A stretch of DNA of 64,000 nucleotides from Paenibacillus_D sp047238105 (GCF_047238105.1 NZ_JBDFMD010000001.1:1302001-1366000); one strand, 5' to 3'. Shown: positions 17,187 to 25,498, numbered from the stretch's first letter. Numbers and translations are program-made. Notes: generated by a model not told the origin, from the sequence alone.

Positions 17187-17322
17187 GTTCGGTTAGCTCC
17201 TTCTCGTCTTTAGGCATATCGTACCACGGCTGGAGGAAGCGAACTTCTTTGGAATTAACGTAATTTCTCATTCATTTGACTCTGATTGGTGAACGATGAA
17301 AGACCTTATAGGAGGAATCCCA

Positions 17323-18192
17323 TTGCCTATCAAACGACGAATCACGCCCCCCTTTACCATTCATACATCGACCAGCTATAACAACCGGACGCAATATCAC
17401 ACCCATTTCCATTATGAAATCTATTATTTTCGCGGGGGCAAGGTCAATTATCTGATTAACGACCGCATTCATATCTTGGAGCCAGGCGATATGCTGCTGA
17501 TGCACGGCATGACCTTGCACAAAGCGCATGTCATCAATAACGATGCTTACGTGCGTACCACGCTGCACTTCGATCCCTATTTCTTCAAGCAATATATTCA
17601 GCCTGCCTACGCCCCGGATTTGCTTATGCCATTCGAGAAGCTTCACAATGTCCGGCTGCAGCTAAGAAACGAAGACAAAGCTGAGGTAGAAGCCGCGCTG
17701 CAAAAGCTTGAAGAGCTGTACCGGCAGCATACGCCTCATGCTCATCAGCGGTTTCAGGCGCGACTGCTGGACCTGCTCATTCTCATTTATGATCTGTGCA
17801 AACAGCCGCTACATACCCTATCATCTTTGCCGACATCAAAGGAACAACACGTCCAAGAAATTATAACTTATGTAGAAGCCGTATTCAGGAATGAGATGAC
17901 GCTTGAGGCACTCCAAAACGAACTGCATCTAAGCAAATATTATCTGGCCAAAACGTTTAAAGAAGTGACGGGAATGACCATTTTCCAGCATCTAATGCAT
18001 CGTCGCATCTATCAGGCCAAGCTTGAATTAATCGAGTGCGGCAAAAGTATTACTGCAGTCGGTTATGAGGTCGGCTTCAAGCACCCTTCGCATTTCAGCC
18101 GCGTGTTCAAGGAGCACACGAGCATGACGCCGGAACGCTATCGCAAGGAGCACAAGCTTCATGCCGGAAATAAGCCAAAGGCTGTCCCGTAG
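17323..18192 (+). CDS. AraC family transcriptional regulator with cupin sensor domain
   Basis: This 289-residue regulator has an N-terminal cupin-type ligand domain (His-Thr-His-Phe-His-Tyr-Glu near residue 26) and a C-terminal double helix-turn-helix of the AraC type (Leu-His-Leu-Ser-Lys-Tyr-Tyr-Leu and Val-Gly-Tyr-Glu-Val-Gly-Phe). I set the start at TTG 17323 because AGGAGG lies 7 bases upstream; the ATG at 17296 has no binding site. It is divergent from the Gfo/Idh gene across about 136 bases and probably regulates that gene in response to a sugar. It is monocistronic, ending in a terminator whose left arm overlaps the last codons. Confidence 0.9.
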   Translation: MPIKRRITPPFTIHTSTSYNNRTQYHTHFHYEIYYFRGGKVNYLINDRIHILEPGDMLLMHGMTLHKAHVINNDAYVRTTLHFDPYFFKQYIQPAYAPDLLMPFEKLHNVRLQLRNEDKAEVEAALQKLEELYRQHTPHAHQRFQARLLDLLILIYDLCKQPLHTLSSLPTSKEQHVQEIITYVEAVFRNEMTLEALQNELHLSKYYLAKTFKEVTGMTIFQHLMHRRIYQAKLELIECGKSITAVGYEVGFKHPSHFSRVFKEHTSMTPERYRKEHKLHAGNKPKAVP

Positions 18193-18225
18193 AGCCGGAT
18201 GACGGCTTCGGGACAGCCTCTTTTT
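18179..18225 (+). terminator. Intrinsic terminator of the AraC regulator gene
   Basis: AGGCTGTCCCG pairs with CGGGACAGCCT (11 bp) around a loop, followed by CTTTTT. The left arm lies inside the final codons of the AraC gene. Confidence 0.9.
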
Positions 18226-18242
18226 ACATTCGTGTACTGATA

Positions 18243-21200
18243 CTAAACAGGGGTCCGTACCACAGCGTTATCAAATGAAACGTTCGCCGAGGTCGTCCGG
18301 AAGCCAATCTTGCCGGTCGTCAATTCCGTTACAGGATTAGTCCATTCCGTCTGCAAGGTCCCGTTGACATAAGCTTTTATCGTATTGCCCTTCACATATG
18401 CCCTCAGCTCAACCCACTGATTAGCCTGGGCCGTAACAGGCGTGCTTGATACAAGCGTTAAGACCCCATTGACCGATTTGAACAGCTCCAGCCGTTGCGA
18501 TGTGCCATTTAACCGATACATATAATAATTGTTGGCATCCTGGACTCGGAAAAGGATACCTGCATTGGCATTGACGATCGGCATTTTCACATCCGCTTGA
18601 TACGTATAATCCGTCCATGTACTGCCTGCGGATATGAACGCAGTGGCTGTAGCCGTCTGCGCCAACACTTGGGTACCGTCGGTCTTCACGCTCCAGGAGC
18701 CGGATGCAGGCGTCCATCCTGTCATCGTCCCATTTTCAAAGTTGGCGCTGAATGCGGTAACCGTATGATTCGATGGCGGGGGCGGCTCGCTTACATCCAT
18801 TACTTGGATTGTAAACTGCTTGTCATAATACAGTCCGCCCGAATCCATGCTCCTCACCCGGATGCTATAGCTGTTCTTGGTCTCGTAATCCGGTGTAACT
18901 GCGAGGTATAAGCGATTCTCGGAGATCGTGAAGCTGTTGTTGTCGCTGCTTCCGGCTCCGGCCACCAGCTGATACGAGAACGTCTCTCCCGCGTCGGGGT
19001 CGATAGTGGTGAAGGTTCCGACCATGCCCCCTGCCGTCGTATTTTCGGCTACTGTGTTATGGGACAGGATAATGTTGATCGGTGCAAGATTAATAGGCGA
19101 TACCACGGCATCATCGAAATGAACGCCAGCCGAAGTGGTCCGGAATCCGATGCCCCCGGAAGTTAACTCTGTGGCCGGGTTGGCCCACTGCATCTTTAAT
19201 TGTCCGTCTACGTAACCGGCAATCGTATTCCCCTGGACGATCACCTTGAGTTGATACCACTGCTTCTCCTGGGCTGCAAATGGCGTGCTCGCTGCCAGTG
19301 TCAGCTGCCCCTGGATGGACTTATACAGCTCCAGCATCTGGTTGGCTGCGTTGATGCGATACAGATAATAATTGCCCGCGTCCATAACCCTGAAGACCAG
19401 GCCGGCATTGGCATTCACATAGGGCACTCTCACTCCGGCTTCATACGCATAATCTGTCCAGGAGCCGCCGCTGCCTGCGGTAATCAACGAGGTATTGGTC
19501 TGACTGCCGCTTGACAGCACGTAGTTCGCCCCGGCTGCCGGGACGGTCCAATTGCCTGAAACCGACGTCCATCCTGCCATATCGCCGTCTTCGAAGTTGT
19601 CGCTGAACAGCCGCGGCTTGGAATTGGCAAAGCGGATGCCCTCGACGTTGGCATTGACGACATTAATTTTCAAGTCGTTCAAGGTCGTTGCGAGTTTGCC
19701 TTTCACGTAGATATCCGAGAAGGTGACGTCCCTGACCTTGCCGCCCCGGGTGACATTGCCGGACAGCCGGGATTGCTGGCCTCCCAGCTGGCGGATGTTG
19801 ATATTTTTGACGACGACATTGCTGACATCGCCGGAGGTGCTGGTCGAGATGCCAAGCCAGTAATTGCCGAACTGATTGATCTCGACGCGTTCGATATCAA
19901 TATTCTCAAACGTAATGTTATGCGCATACCCTTCCTGCGGCAGTGTATTCTGGGTATACCCGTGATCAACGAGCAAGGCCCGTGCGCTTTGATAGACATA
20001 CGAATTGCGGATCGTCACCCCGATCTGCGGCTGGGCGACCCCCATGCCAATCTTGAAAGCCGCACATCTTGTCCACGCCAAAGCATCGTCGAAGACGACG
20101 TTCTCCAGATGCTCCAGCTGACCGGGCCAGTCTTTGGACATCCCAGTCTGCAGCCATGTTTTCGTCGAGTAGGTGTCATCATCCGAGATGGCGATCGAAT
20201 GCTGGACAAGCACGTTCTGGCTTTCATTAATATCAATGACGTCATTTTCGATTTTGTGCAGATCCTGAAATCCCTTGAGATTCTTGATTGTGACATGATC
20301 AGAGCGCACCACCATAAAGGACCAGAAGCCCGCATCCCGCAGGATCAGACCATCAAAATTAAAATTGGAGGTGGCGATCGGAACCAGCAGATTATTGAGC
20401 AGCCCTTCATTTTTATTCGGTGCCGGCATCCTCCGCTCACGCATCGCGATGCCTTGGCCGTCAATGGTGCCTCGGCCTCGTACAGTGATATTATTGGAGT
20501 TCACGGCGGTCCGGATAAAATACGTGCCATCCGCATTTCGTGAATCCTTGCGAAAATCAATACGGTAATCTTCCCCTTTGCCGGTACCGACAACAACTGC
20601 GCCGCCGGCCAGGTAGAAGGTCACGTTGCTCTTCAAGGTGAGGTTGCCGCTTTTGTAGACCCCTGCTGGAATGTATACGACACCTCCGCCAGCTTGGTTG
20701 GCGTCGTCAATGGCCCGCTGAATCGCGGTTGTCGCCATCGCGGCTCCCGTCTTGTCCGCATTATACGGTGACTGGGTAACATTGTAGATCCCGGTTCCGC
20801 TGGATGGGGGAATATTCGTCTCCAGCGGGTCTGCGGCGATGACGAGCCGTTTTCGCGCGCCATTGATTTCTACGATGACATAGGTAGAGGAAGAAAGCGA
20901 AAACGTCAGCTTGTTGCCGTTTACCGTGCCATGGATTTTTTTGGCTAATGGACTGATGGAGTAAGAAGTAATCGGCTCGCTAGCCGTCACTTCAAGCGTG
21001 ACCGTGCCGCCAAACGAAAAATGAGCATAATCATAGTCCGGCTTGTAACTGAGGACCGGCACCGTTTGGTTATCCGCTTTTAGCGAAAACACGCTGGAGG
21101 AAGGATAAATCGACGGTTTTGGATAATTTTGAATGGTGGCCGGAGCCGCTGCGATTTGTACGGAAGAATCGGCCTCCTCAATATCCACTTCACCCGTTTC

Positions 21201-21413
21201 ATCGACTCCATCTATAACGTCCTCTTCATCTCCTGCTTCCACCTCGTCTGCCTGATCTTCATCTGTCTCCTCTACCTCGTCCACCACATCCACCGAAGAA
21301 ATCGTGTAGCTCCCCGCACTCTCGATCGCATGAGCCGTATACGGCACAAATGCAGCAAGGATAACGACGAGTGCCACCAACAGATGAAAGGCTTTTTTTG
21401 TCATGGTAAGCAT
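18243..21413 (-). CDS. Secreted parallel beta-helix glycan-active enzyme, paralogue without SLH
   Basis: This 1056-residue secreted protein has a signal peptide ending near Thr-Ala-His-Ala (residue 29), a very acidic Asp/Glu-rich spacer (about 40-85) and the same N-terminal beta-sandwich and beta-helix domains as the SLH enzyme (about 92-205 and 210-600). Two CBM66/DUF1080-like domains flank a cadherin-like domain up to the C-terminus. Many stretches are near-identical to the SLH enzyme, so the two arose by duplication. It has no SLH, Ig-like or linker regions and should be released from the cell. Its cleft motif reads Glu-Asn-Asp-Val-Ile-Asp where the paralogue has Glu-Asn-Asp-Gly-Ile-Asp. 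GAGGAGG lies just before ATG 21413. Its promoter carries the shared operator. Confidence 0.85.
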   Translation of the reverse strand: MLTMTKKAFHLLVALVVILAAFVPYTAHAIESAGSYTISSVDVVDEVEETDEDQADEVEAGDEEDVIDGVDETGEVDIEEADSSVQIAAAPATIQNYPKPSIYPSSSVFSLKADNQTVPVLSYKPDYDYAHFSFGGTVTLEVTASEPITSYSISPLAKKIHGTVNGNKLTFSLSSSTYVIVEINGARKRLVIAADPLETNIPPSSGTGIYNVTQSPYNADKTGAAMATTAIQRAIDDANQAGGGVVYIPAGVYKSGNLTLKSNVTFYLAGGAVVVGTGKGEDYRIDFRKDSRNADGTYFIRTAVNSNNITVRGRGTIDGQGIAMRERRMPAPNKNEGLLNNLLVPIATSNFNFDGLILRDAGFWSFMVVRSDHVTIKNLKGFQDLHKIENDVIDINESQNVLVQHSIAISDDDTYSTKTWLQTGMSKDWPGQLEHLENVVFDDALAWTRCAAFKIGMGVAQPQIGVTIRNSYVYQSARALLVDHGYTQNTLPQEGYAHNITFENIDIERVEINQFGNYWLGISTSTSGDVSNVVVKNINIRQLGGQQSRLSGNVTRGGKVRDVTFSDIYVKGKLATTLNDLKINVVNANVEGIRFANSKPRLFSDNFEDGDMAGWTSVSGNWTVPAAGANYVLSSGSQTNTSLITAGSGGSWTDYAYEAGVRVPYVNANAGLVFRVMDAGNYYLYRINAANQMLELYKSIQGQLTLAASTPFAAQEKQWYQLKVIVQGNTIAGYVDGQLKMQWANPATELTSGGIGFRTTSAGVHFDDAVVSPINLAPINIILSHNTVAENTTAGGMVGTFTTIDPDAGETFSYQLVAGAGSSDNNSFTISENRLYLAVTPDYETKNSYSIRVRSMDSGGLYYDKQFTIQVMDVSEPPPPSNHTVTAFSANFENGTMTGWTPASGSWSVKTDGTQVLAQTATATAFISAGSTWTDYTYQADVKMPIVNANAGILFRVQDANNYYMYRLNGTSQRLELFKSVNGVLTLVSSTPVTAQANQWVELRAYVKGNTIKAYVNGTLQTEWTNPVTELTTGKIGFRTTSANVSFDNAVVRTPV

Positions 21414-21590
21414 AACTACCTCCTCAATCTGATTTTACTGCCCACCCGTCTATCAGGCAGCGCAGCTCCGTTCGCCCATCCGGGTGCCCAGTTGCAATCT
21501 GTGAAGGCGCTATCATTTTTACCGTTAAAGCCAGACTCCTTGTTGGACGATTCAGCCCCCTTCCATGACAACATGCCTTGACAAGTTGAA
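21414..21590 (-). other. Long, possibly structured 5' leader of the secreted enzyme gene
   Basis: About 170 bases separate the predicted transcription start from the ATG. On the minus strand, ACTG..ACCCG pairs with CGGGT..CAGT around an internal loop, and a competing CTGAT/ATCAG pairing lies just before the ribosome binding site. The last part faintly recalls the 3' half of a c-di-GMP-I riboswitch, but the hallmark GGGACGCAAAGC is not present. I therefore do not name a class. Confidence 0.3.
21502..21515. promoter_or_regulatory. Candidate cre site (CcpA) in the leader of the secreted enzyme
   Basis: TGAAGGCGCTATCA matches the cre consensus TGWAANCGNTNWCA at 13 of 14 positions. It lies about 75 bases downstream of the TATAAT of the composite promoter. 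The paralogous SLH gene has a cre-like site at a comparable place. Confidence 0.45.
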
Positions 21591-21645
21591 TTATAAGTGC
21601 AGACCCAAAGGAAAGGAGTGGGGCAAGTCCACTGTCCAGGGATAC
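21591..21645 (-). promoter_or_regulatory. Composite operator-promoter, copy 3 (secreted enzyme)
   Basis: The minus strand reads TATCCCT, GG, A, CAGTG-N9-CACTC, 20 bases, TATAAT (21596-21591). The left arm of the dyad has one change (CAGTG instead of GAGTG). The spacing equals that of the other three copies. Confidence 0.78.
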
Positions 21646-21782
21646 ATTTCCACTGTTCTGCTGCAGCCTGCTAGAAACAGTAAGATCCATCAACTCAAAA
21701 AGGAAGATCCATCATTCTCTCCGCGCCCGCAAGCGGTTTATAATAGCGTGTGAAACTGAATGAAGGTATAAGGAGGCGGAAT

Positions 21783-23279
21783 ATGAATCAGGAAGAATCG
21801 TATGTTATCGTTATTTATGGAGGGACCGCTGCAGGCATCGTCGCAGCCCTTCAAGCGAAGCTCATGGGCAAAAGCGTGGTGGTTATCGAGCAAGGGAGAC
21901 GGATCGGCGGCTTGACCAGCGGCGGACTGGGAGATACGGATGTGGGCATGAAGGAAGCGATCGGCGGCCTGTCCCTGGAATTTTACCGCAGAGTAGCCAG
22001 GAAATACGGCCAAGACGGGGCATGTTGGCTTTTTGAACCCAAAATCGCCCTTGAGGTTTTGCTGGAGTGGGTGCAGGAAAGCGGGATCGAAGTGGTTTAT
22101 GGCGAGAGGCTGGACTTAAAGGACGGGGTAACCAAACAAGGAACAGAAATTATCGCCGTGCGTATGGAATCAGGCAAAGTCTACAACGGCCGGATGTTTA
22201 TTGATGCTACCTATGAAGGCGATCTGATGGCCAAAGCTGGCGTATCCTATGTTGTCGGCCGCGAGTCGAATGCCCAATACGGGGAAACCTTGAACGGCAT
22301 TCACACGGGCAATGAGCTGCCCAGCGGAATCGATCCTTATGTGGTTAAAGGGGTGCCCGAAAGCGGCTTGCTGCGGCGCGTCAACCCGGACGCCGGCGGA
22401 CGTGCGGGTGATGGAGATACGAAGGTACAGGCGTATAACTTTCGCATGTGTTTGACGAACAATCCCGACAACCGCTTGGAGATCGAGAAGCCGGAAGGGT
22501 ATGACGAGGCCGATTATGAGATTTTGTTCCGGGCCATCGAGCAGGGACAATCCTCGAAATTTTTCAAGCTCAACCGGGTTACGCCGGATAAGACGGACTC
22601 CAATAACAACAGCGGCATATCGACGGATTACAACGGGATGAACCACAGTTATCCCGAGGCGGATTATGCTGCAAGAGAACAAATCTGGCATGCCCATCGT
22701 GTCTATCAGCAGGGGTATGTGTGGACGATCCAGAACCATCCGCGCGTCCCGGCAGAGATCCGGGCTGTGTACAAGCCGTGGGGCCTGCCCCGGGATGAAT
22801 TTGTCGATACCGGCCATTGGACGCCTCAGTTGTACATCCGGGAATCCCGCAGGATGCTCGGGGATTATGTGGTAACGGAGCATGTGGTCAGACGGAAGGA
22901 CAAGGTGGCGGATTCCGTTGGCATGGGCTCCTATGCCATGGACTCGCACCATACGCAATACTATGTCAATGCAGACGGCCATGTCAGCTCGGAGGGCGGT
23001 TTTTACGAACGATTGGCCGCGCCTTATCCGATCAGTTATCGGGCAATCATGCCAAAAGAACAGGAGTGTACCAACCTGCTTGTTCCGGTATGCGTCTCTG
23101 CCACTCATGCCGCCTACGGCTCCATCCGGATGGAGCCCGTATTTATGATACTGGGCCAATCCGCTGCGACCGCGGCCGTCCTGGCGCTGGATGGGGACGG
23201 CATCGTGCAGCATGTCGATTATAAGAGCCTGCATGCGGAGCTTGTGCAAGCACAGCAGATGCTGTACTCCGAGGCTTGA
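21783..23279 (+). CDS. FAD-dependent oxidoreductase (PF12831-like), second copy
   Basis: This 498-residue flavoprotein has a dinucleotide-binding motif in the variant form Tyr-Gly-Gly-Thr-Ala-Ala-Gly (residues 12-18), a Glu-Gln-Gly-Arg-Arg-Ile-Gly-Gly segment for the FAD ribose and Phe-Ile-Asp-Ala-Thr-Tyr-Glu-Gly-Asp, all typical of PF12831 oxidoreductases. AAGGAGG lies 6 bases before ATG 21783. A TATAAT at 21731-21736 could serve as a -10 box, without the shared operator. It is only distantly similar to the FAD enzyme at 1256-2629. Cytosolic location is expected since no signal peptide is seen. It is convergent with an AraC regulator only 8 bases away. The substrate is unknown. Confidence 0.85.
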   Translation: MNQEESYVIVIYGGTAAGIVAALQAKLMGKSVVVIEQGRRIGGLTSGGLGDTDVGMKEAIGGLSLEFYRRVARKYGQDGACWLFEPKIALEVLLEWVQESGIEVVYGERLDLKDGVTKQGTEIIAVRMESGKVYNGRMFIDATYEGDLMAKAGVSYVVGRESNAQYGETLNGIHTGNELPSGIDPYVVKGVPESGLLRRVNPDAGGRAGDGDTKVQAYNFRMCLTNNPDNRLEIEKPEGYDEADYEILFRAIEQGQSSKFFKLNRVTPDKTDSNNNSGISTDYNGMNHSYPEADYAAREQIWHAHRVYQQGYVWTIQNHPRVPAEIRAVYKPWGLPRDEFVDTGHWTPQLYIRESRRMLGDYVVTEHVVRRKDKVADSVGMGSYAMDSHHTQYYVNADGHVSSEGGFYERLAAPYPISYRAIMPKEQECTNLLVPVCVSATHAAYGSIRMEPVFMILGQSAATAAVLALDGDGIVQHVDYKSLHAELVQAQQMLYSEA

Positions 23280-23287
23280 TCCCTGTA

Positions 23288-24112
23288 TTACACATCGCTG
23301 AGCCCTATGCCGAATGTGTGCCGATATTCGCCTGGCGCATATCCAAAGCGCTCCCGGAACATGCGGCAAAAATGCGGATAGCTCTGAAATCCCGTCTTTT
23401 CGGCAATCTGCTCCAGCGTAAGACTGCTGTAGAGCATCTGCTGCTCGGCGAGCTTTAGCCTGACGTCGATACAGTAAGCATATAACGACCGGCCAAAAGC
23501 GGCTTTGAACAGATAAGAGCAGCGGGACACACTTAAGCCGACCGAGGCCGAGATGTCATCCAGACGAAGCGGTTCATGGGCATGGTTATCGATGTATTGC
23601 TTCAGCTTGAGGGCAATATCAGCGCCTTTGGCACGCCGACGGGTCTGGATGACTTGTTCCAAAGTCAAACAAAAGGCCCGGAACAGATAGTCCAAAATTA
23701 CTTCTTGGTTTTGCATCGCGTTTTTCTTTTCGTTGATTATATGCTTCCATAAGGTAATCACGGTGTCGTCAAACCCGATGTTTGTTTTGGAGGGTAAGCC
23801 ATTTGTGTGCCACCACGAATCCAGCCATGCCCCGTTGCCCATCAGGAAGTAGTCACCGACAGGCTCGATAGCCCCCGGTGTGCTTCGGGGTTGGATGCTG
23901 AGCTCGTAAGGCTGATCGGGAGGATAGATGAGCAGATCGCCAGGAATGATGGTCTCATATTTCCCCGCAACCAGTGCGCGGCATGTGCCTTCCGCCTGAA
24001 GGCGGAACAAATAAAATTTCAATCCATCGTTATACCTTGCGGCGTGGGGCTTGGTGTGCGTCATATAATTCGCGTACATGACGCAGGAATGGTGTGGATC
24101 GTACTTCGACAT
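23288..24112 (-). CDS. AraC family transcriptional regulator
   Basis: This 274-residue regulator has an N-terminal sugar-sensing cupin-like domain with Ile-Pro-Gly-Asp-Leu-Leu-Ile-Tyr-Pro-Pro and a C-terminal AraC DNA-binding domain (Val-Gly-Leu-Ser-Val-Ser-Arg-Cys-Ser and Ala-Glu-Lys-Thr-Gly-Phe-Gln-Ser). AGGAGG lies 10 bases before ATG 24112. It is convergent with the FAD oxidoreductase gene. The coding ends are only 8 bases apart, with no room for a separate terminator. Its target is not evident, but the neighbouring flavoprotein is a candidate. Confidence 0.9.
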   Translation of the reverse strand: MSKYDPHHSCVMYANYMTHTKPHAARYNDGLKFYLFRLQAEGTCRALVAGKYETIIPGDLLIYPPDQPYELSIQPRSTPGAIEPVGDYFLMGNGAWLDSWWHTNGLPSKTNIGFDDTVITLWKHIINEKKNAMQNQEVILDYLFRAFCLTLEQVIQTRRRAKGADIALKLKQYIDNHAHEPLRLDDISASVGLSVSRCSYLFKAAFGRSLYAYCIDVRLKLAEQQMLYSSLTLEQIAEKTGFQSYPHFCRMFRERFGYAPGEYRHTFGIGLSDV

Positions 24113-24207
24113 AAGTAAGTGTCCTCCTGAAAACTGCCATTCTACACTGATTATATCGCTTCTGATGGACGAGCGTTAGCTGTCTCCCGCCCCGCCGTTC
24201 TATTATT

Positions 24208-24263
24208 CTAAAAAACAACGCTTGCTTGAGCGCCCGCGACTTCGGGCTTCAAGCAAGCGTTGT
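24208..24263 (-). terminator. Intrinsic terminator of the DUF4383 gene
   Basis: A 15-bp stem (ACAACGCTTGCTTGA with its exact complement) plus an inner GCCCG/CGGGC is followed on the minus strand by TTTTTTAGAA. It lies 28 bases after the stop of the DUF4383 gene. Confidence 0.92.
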
Positions 24264-24290
24264 ATGATGTCATGGCGTCCCGTCATTCCC

Positions 24291-24662
24291 CTACACTGTA
24301 CGCCGCGAGCGTACCGGCGCGCGCGCTTCCACCAGCACAAAGCCGATGTAGAGCCCGATCGCTCCTGTAATGAAATGGAGGATGTGATCGGCAATACCAA
24401 GCGTCATGAGCCCAAACACATTTCCTGTAAATACGCCGAGCACACTGAGCACAATGGTTACCGTTCCGAGCACTTGCGCATAGCGGCATGCGTACCCTTC
24501 CTCGGAGGCCGCCAGCAGACCAAGCAGTCCAGCCAACAGGTACAGCACGATATGCGACGTGTGCAGATGAAGCAGACCGAACAATTGGTCAGCGAACAAA
24601 CCGAAGATTCCCATGAATCCGAAGACGAGTCCCGCAATCGCTGCAAACCGCCTGGCTACCAT
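24291..24662 (-). CDS. DUF4383 family four-helix membrane protein
   Basis: This small 123-residue membrane protein has four predicted transmembrane helices and the family pattern His-Thr-Ser-His-Ile-Val-Leu-Tyr-Leu-Leu-Ala-Gly near the second helix, with His-Ile-Leu-His-Phe before the last. Both are typical of DUF4383 (PF14325). GGGAGG stands 7 bases before the ATG. The function of this family is not known. The gene has its own terminator and seems to be monocistronic. Confidence 0.82.
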   Translation of the reverse strand: MVARRFAAIAGLVFGFMGIFGLFADQLFGLLHLHTSHIVLYLLAGLLGLLAASEEGYACRYAQVLGTVTIVLSVLGVFTGNVFGLMTLGIADHILHFITGAIGLYIGFVLVEARAPVRSRRTV

Positions 24663-24760
24663 AGCGATTCCTCCCTGTATCCGTCAGGTATGAAAGGACA
24701 CAGCTACGCATCCTTCTCTATAGGAACCCTATGCGTGTACGGGCCAAAACATGCCCAGTC

Positions 24761-24824
24761 GCTTTTGATCACGGAGTGAGTTCGGTGCTGAAAAGCGACT
24801 TTTGATCACGAAGTGGTTTCGGGG
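24761..24824. repeat. Two-copy direct repeat, period 37 bp
   Basis: CTTTTGATCACGGAGTGAGTTCGG at about 24762 recurs as CTTTTGATCACGAAGTGGTTTCGG at about 24799. The repeat lies in the 185-base gap between yigZ and the DUF4383 gene, where no gene or obvious terminator was otherwise seen. Confidence 0.55.
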
Positions 24825-24847
24825 CAGTAGATTCGACCTGACTCGAA

Positions 24848-25480
24848 CTATTCGCCTTCCGTACAGTAGATCTCGTCGCCGAGGGTGATCGCCGCCTGTC
24901 CCTGCGTCAGATCGGTGATCCACGCCACGAACGCCTCGGCTTCCCCGGCCTCCGGCAGACAGGTGATCGTCACCTTGTCCGTGAATTCGGTACCGCCGAG
25001 CCGGAGCTCGCGCTGGTGAAAAGCATTCTCCAGCTTGCCGTGCCAAGTGTAATCGACTTCGACCCGAACCTCCCGGTGCAGCACCTGTACGATTTCCTCG
25101 GCAGCTTCCAGTCCGGCGACGGCACCGTCGGTATAAGCCCGGATCAGCCCTCCCGCCCCTAGCATAATGCCGCCAAAGTAGCGGGTGACGACGATGACGA
25201 CATTTTTGACGCCGCGGTTCTTGATAACCTCCAGGATCGGCTTGCCTGCTGTGCCGCTCGGCTCGCCGTCATCCGACTGCTTCTGGATCTCATCGCGTTC
25301 ACCGATCATATAAGCCGAACAGTTGTGGGTGGCATTCCAGTGCTGCTTCTTCATTTCTTCGATGAAGGCGGTCGCTTCCGCTTCGGACGTTACCGGCTTG
25401 GCATAGCCGATAAAGCGGGACTTCTTGATGACGATTTCTTGGCTCCCCAGTCGCCTGACAGTTTTATAACGGCTAAGCAT
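24848..25480 (-). CDS. yigZ: YigZ/IMPACT family protein
   Basis: This 210-residue cytosolic protein has the UPF0029 (IMPACT) N-terminal domain: Lys-Lys-Ser-Arg-Phe-Ile-Gly, Ala-Thr-His-Asn-Cys-Ser-Ala-Tyr, Asp-Asp-Gly-Glu-Pro-Ser-Gly-Thr-Ala-Gly-Lys-Pro, and Val-Thr-Arg-Tyr-Phe-Gly-Gly followed by Leu-Gly-Ala-Gly-Gly-Leu. A C-terminal DUF1949-like domain completes it. The length fits the bacterial family. It starts 18 bases after the stop of pgi, so the two are probably co-transcribed. The biochemical role is not settled; the eukaryotic relative IMPACT acts in translational control. Confidence 0.93.
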   Translation of the reverse strand: MLSRYKTVRRLGSQEIVIKKSRFIGYAKPVTSEAEATAFIEEMKKQHWNATHNCSAYMIGERDEIQKQSDDGEPSGTAGKPILEVIKNRGVKNVVIVVTRYFGGIMLGAGGLIRAYTDGAVAGLEAAEEIVQVLHREVRVEVDYTWHGKLENAFHQRELRLGGTEFTDKVTITCLPEAGEAEAFVAWITDLTQGQAAITLGDEIYCTEGE

Positions 25481-25498
25481 AGCAGCGTTCCAACCGCC

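Noticed and set aside
11172..21413. Calling the two beta-helix enzymes polygalacturonases
   Set aside because: The fold type fits, but the canonical GH28 motifs (Gly-Asp-Asp, Gly-His-Gly, Arg-Ile-Lys) are not seen, and no other pectin gene is nearby.
21414..21590. c-di-GMP-I riboswitch before the secreted enzyme
   Set aside because: The 3' part is vaguely similar, but the conserved GGGACGCAAAGC core is missing, so only a structured leader is reported.
21700..21782. Fifth copy of the composite operator before the second FAD oxidoreductase
   Set aside because: A TATAAT is present at 21731-21736, but no GAGTG-N9-CACTC dyad lies 20 bases upstream.
22170..23369. 399-codon minus-strand frame opposite the second FAD oxidoreductase
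   Set aside because: The plus-strand gene has clear FAD motifs and a good start; the antisense frame has neither.
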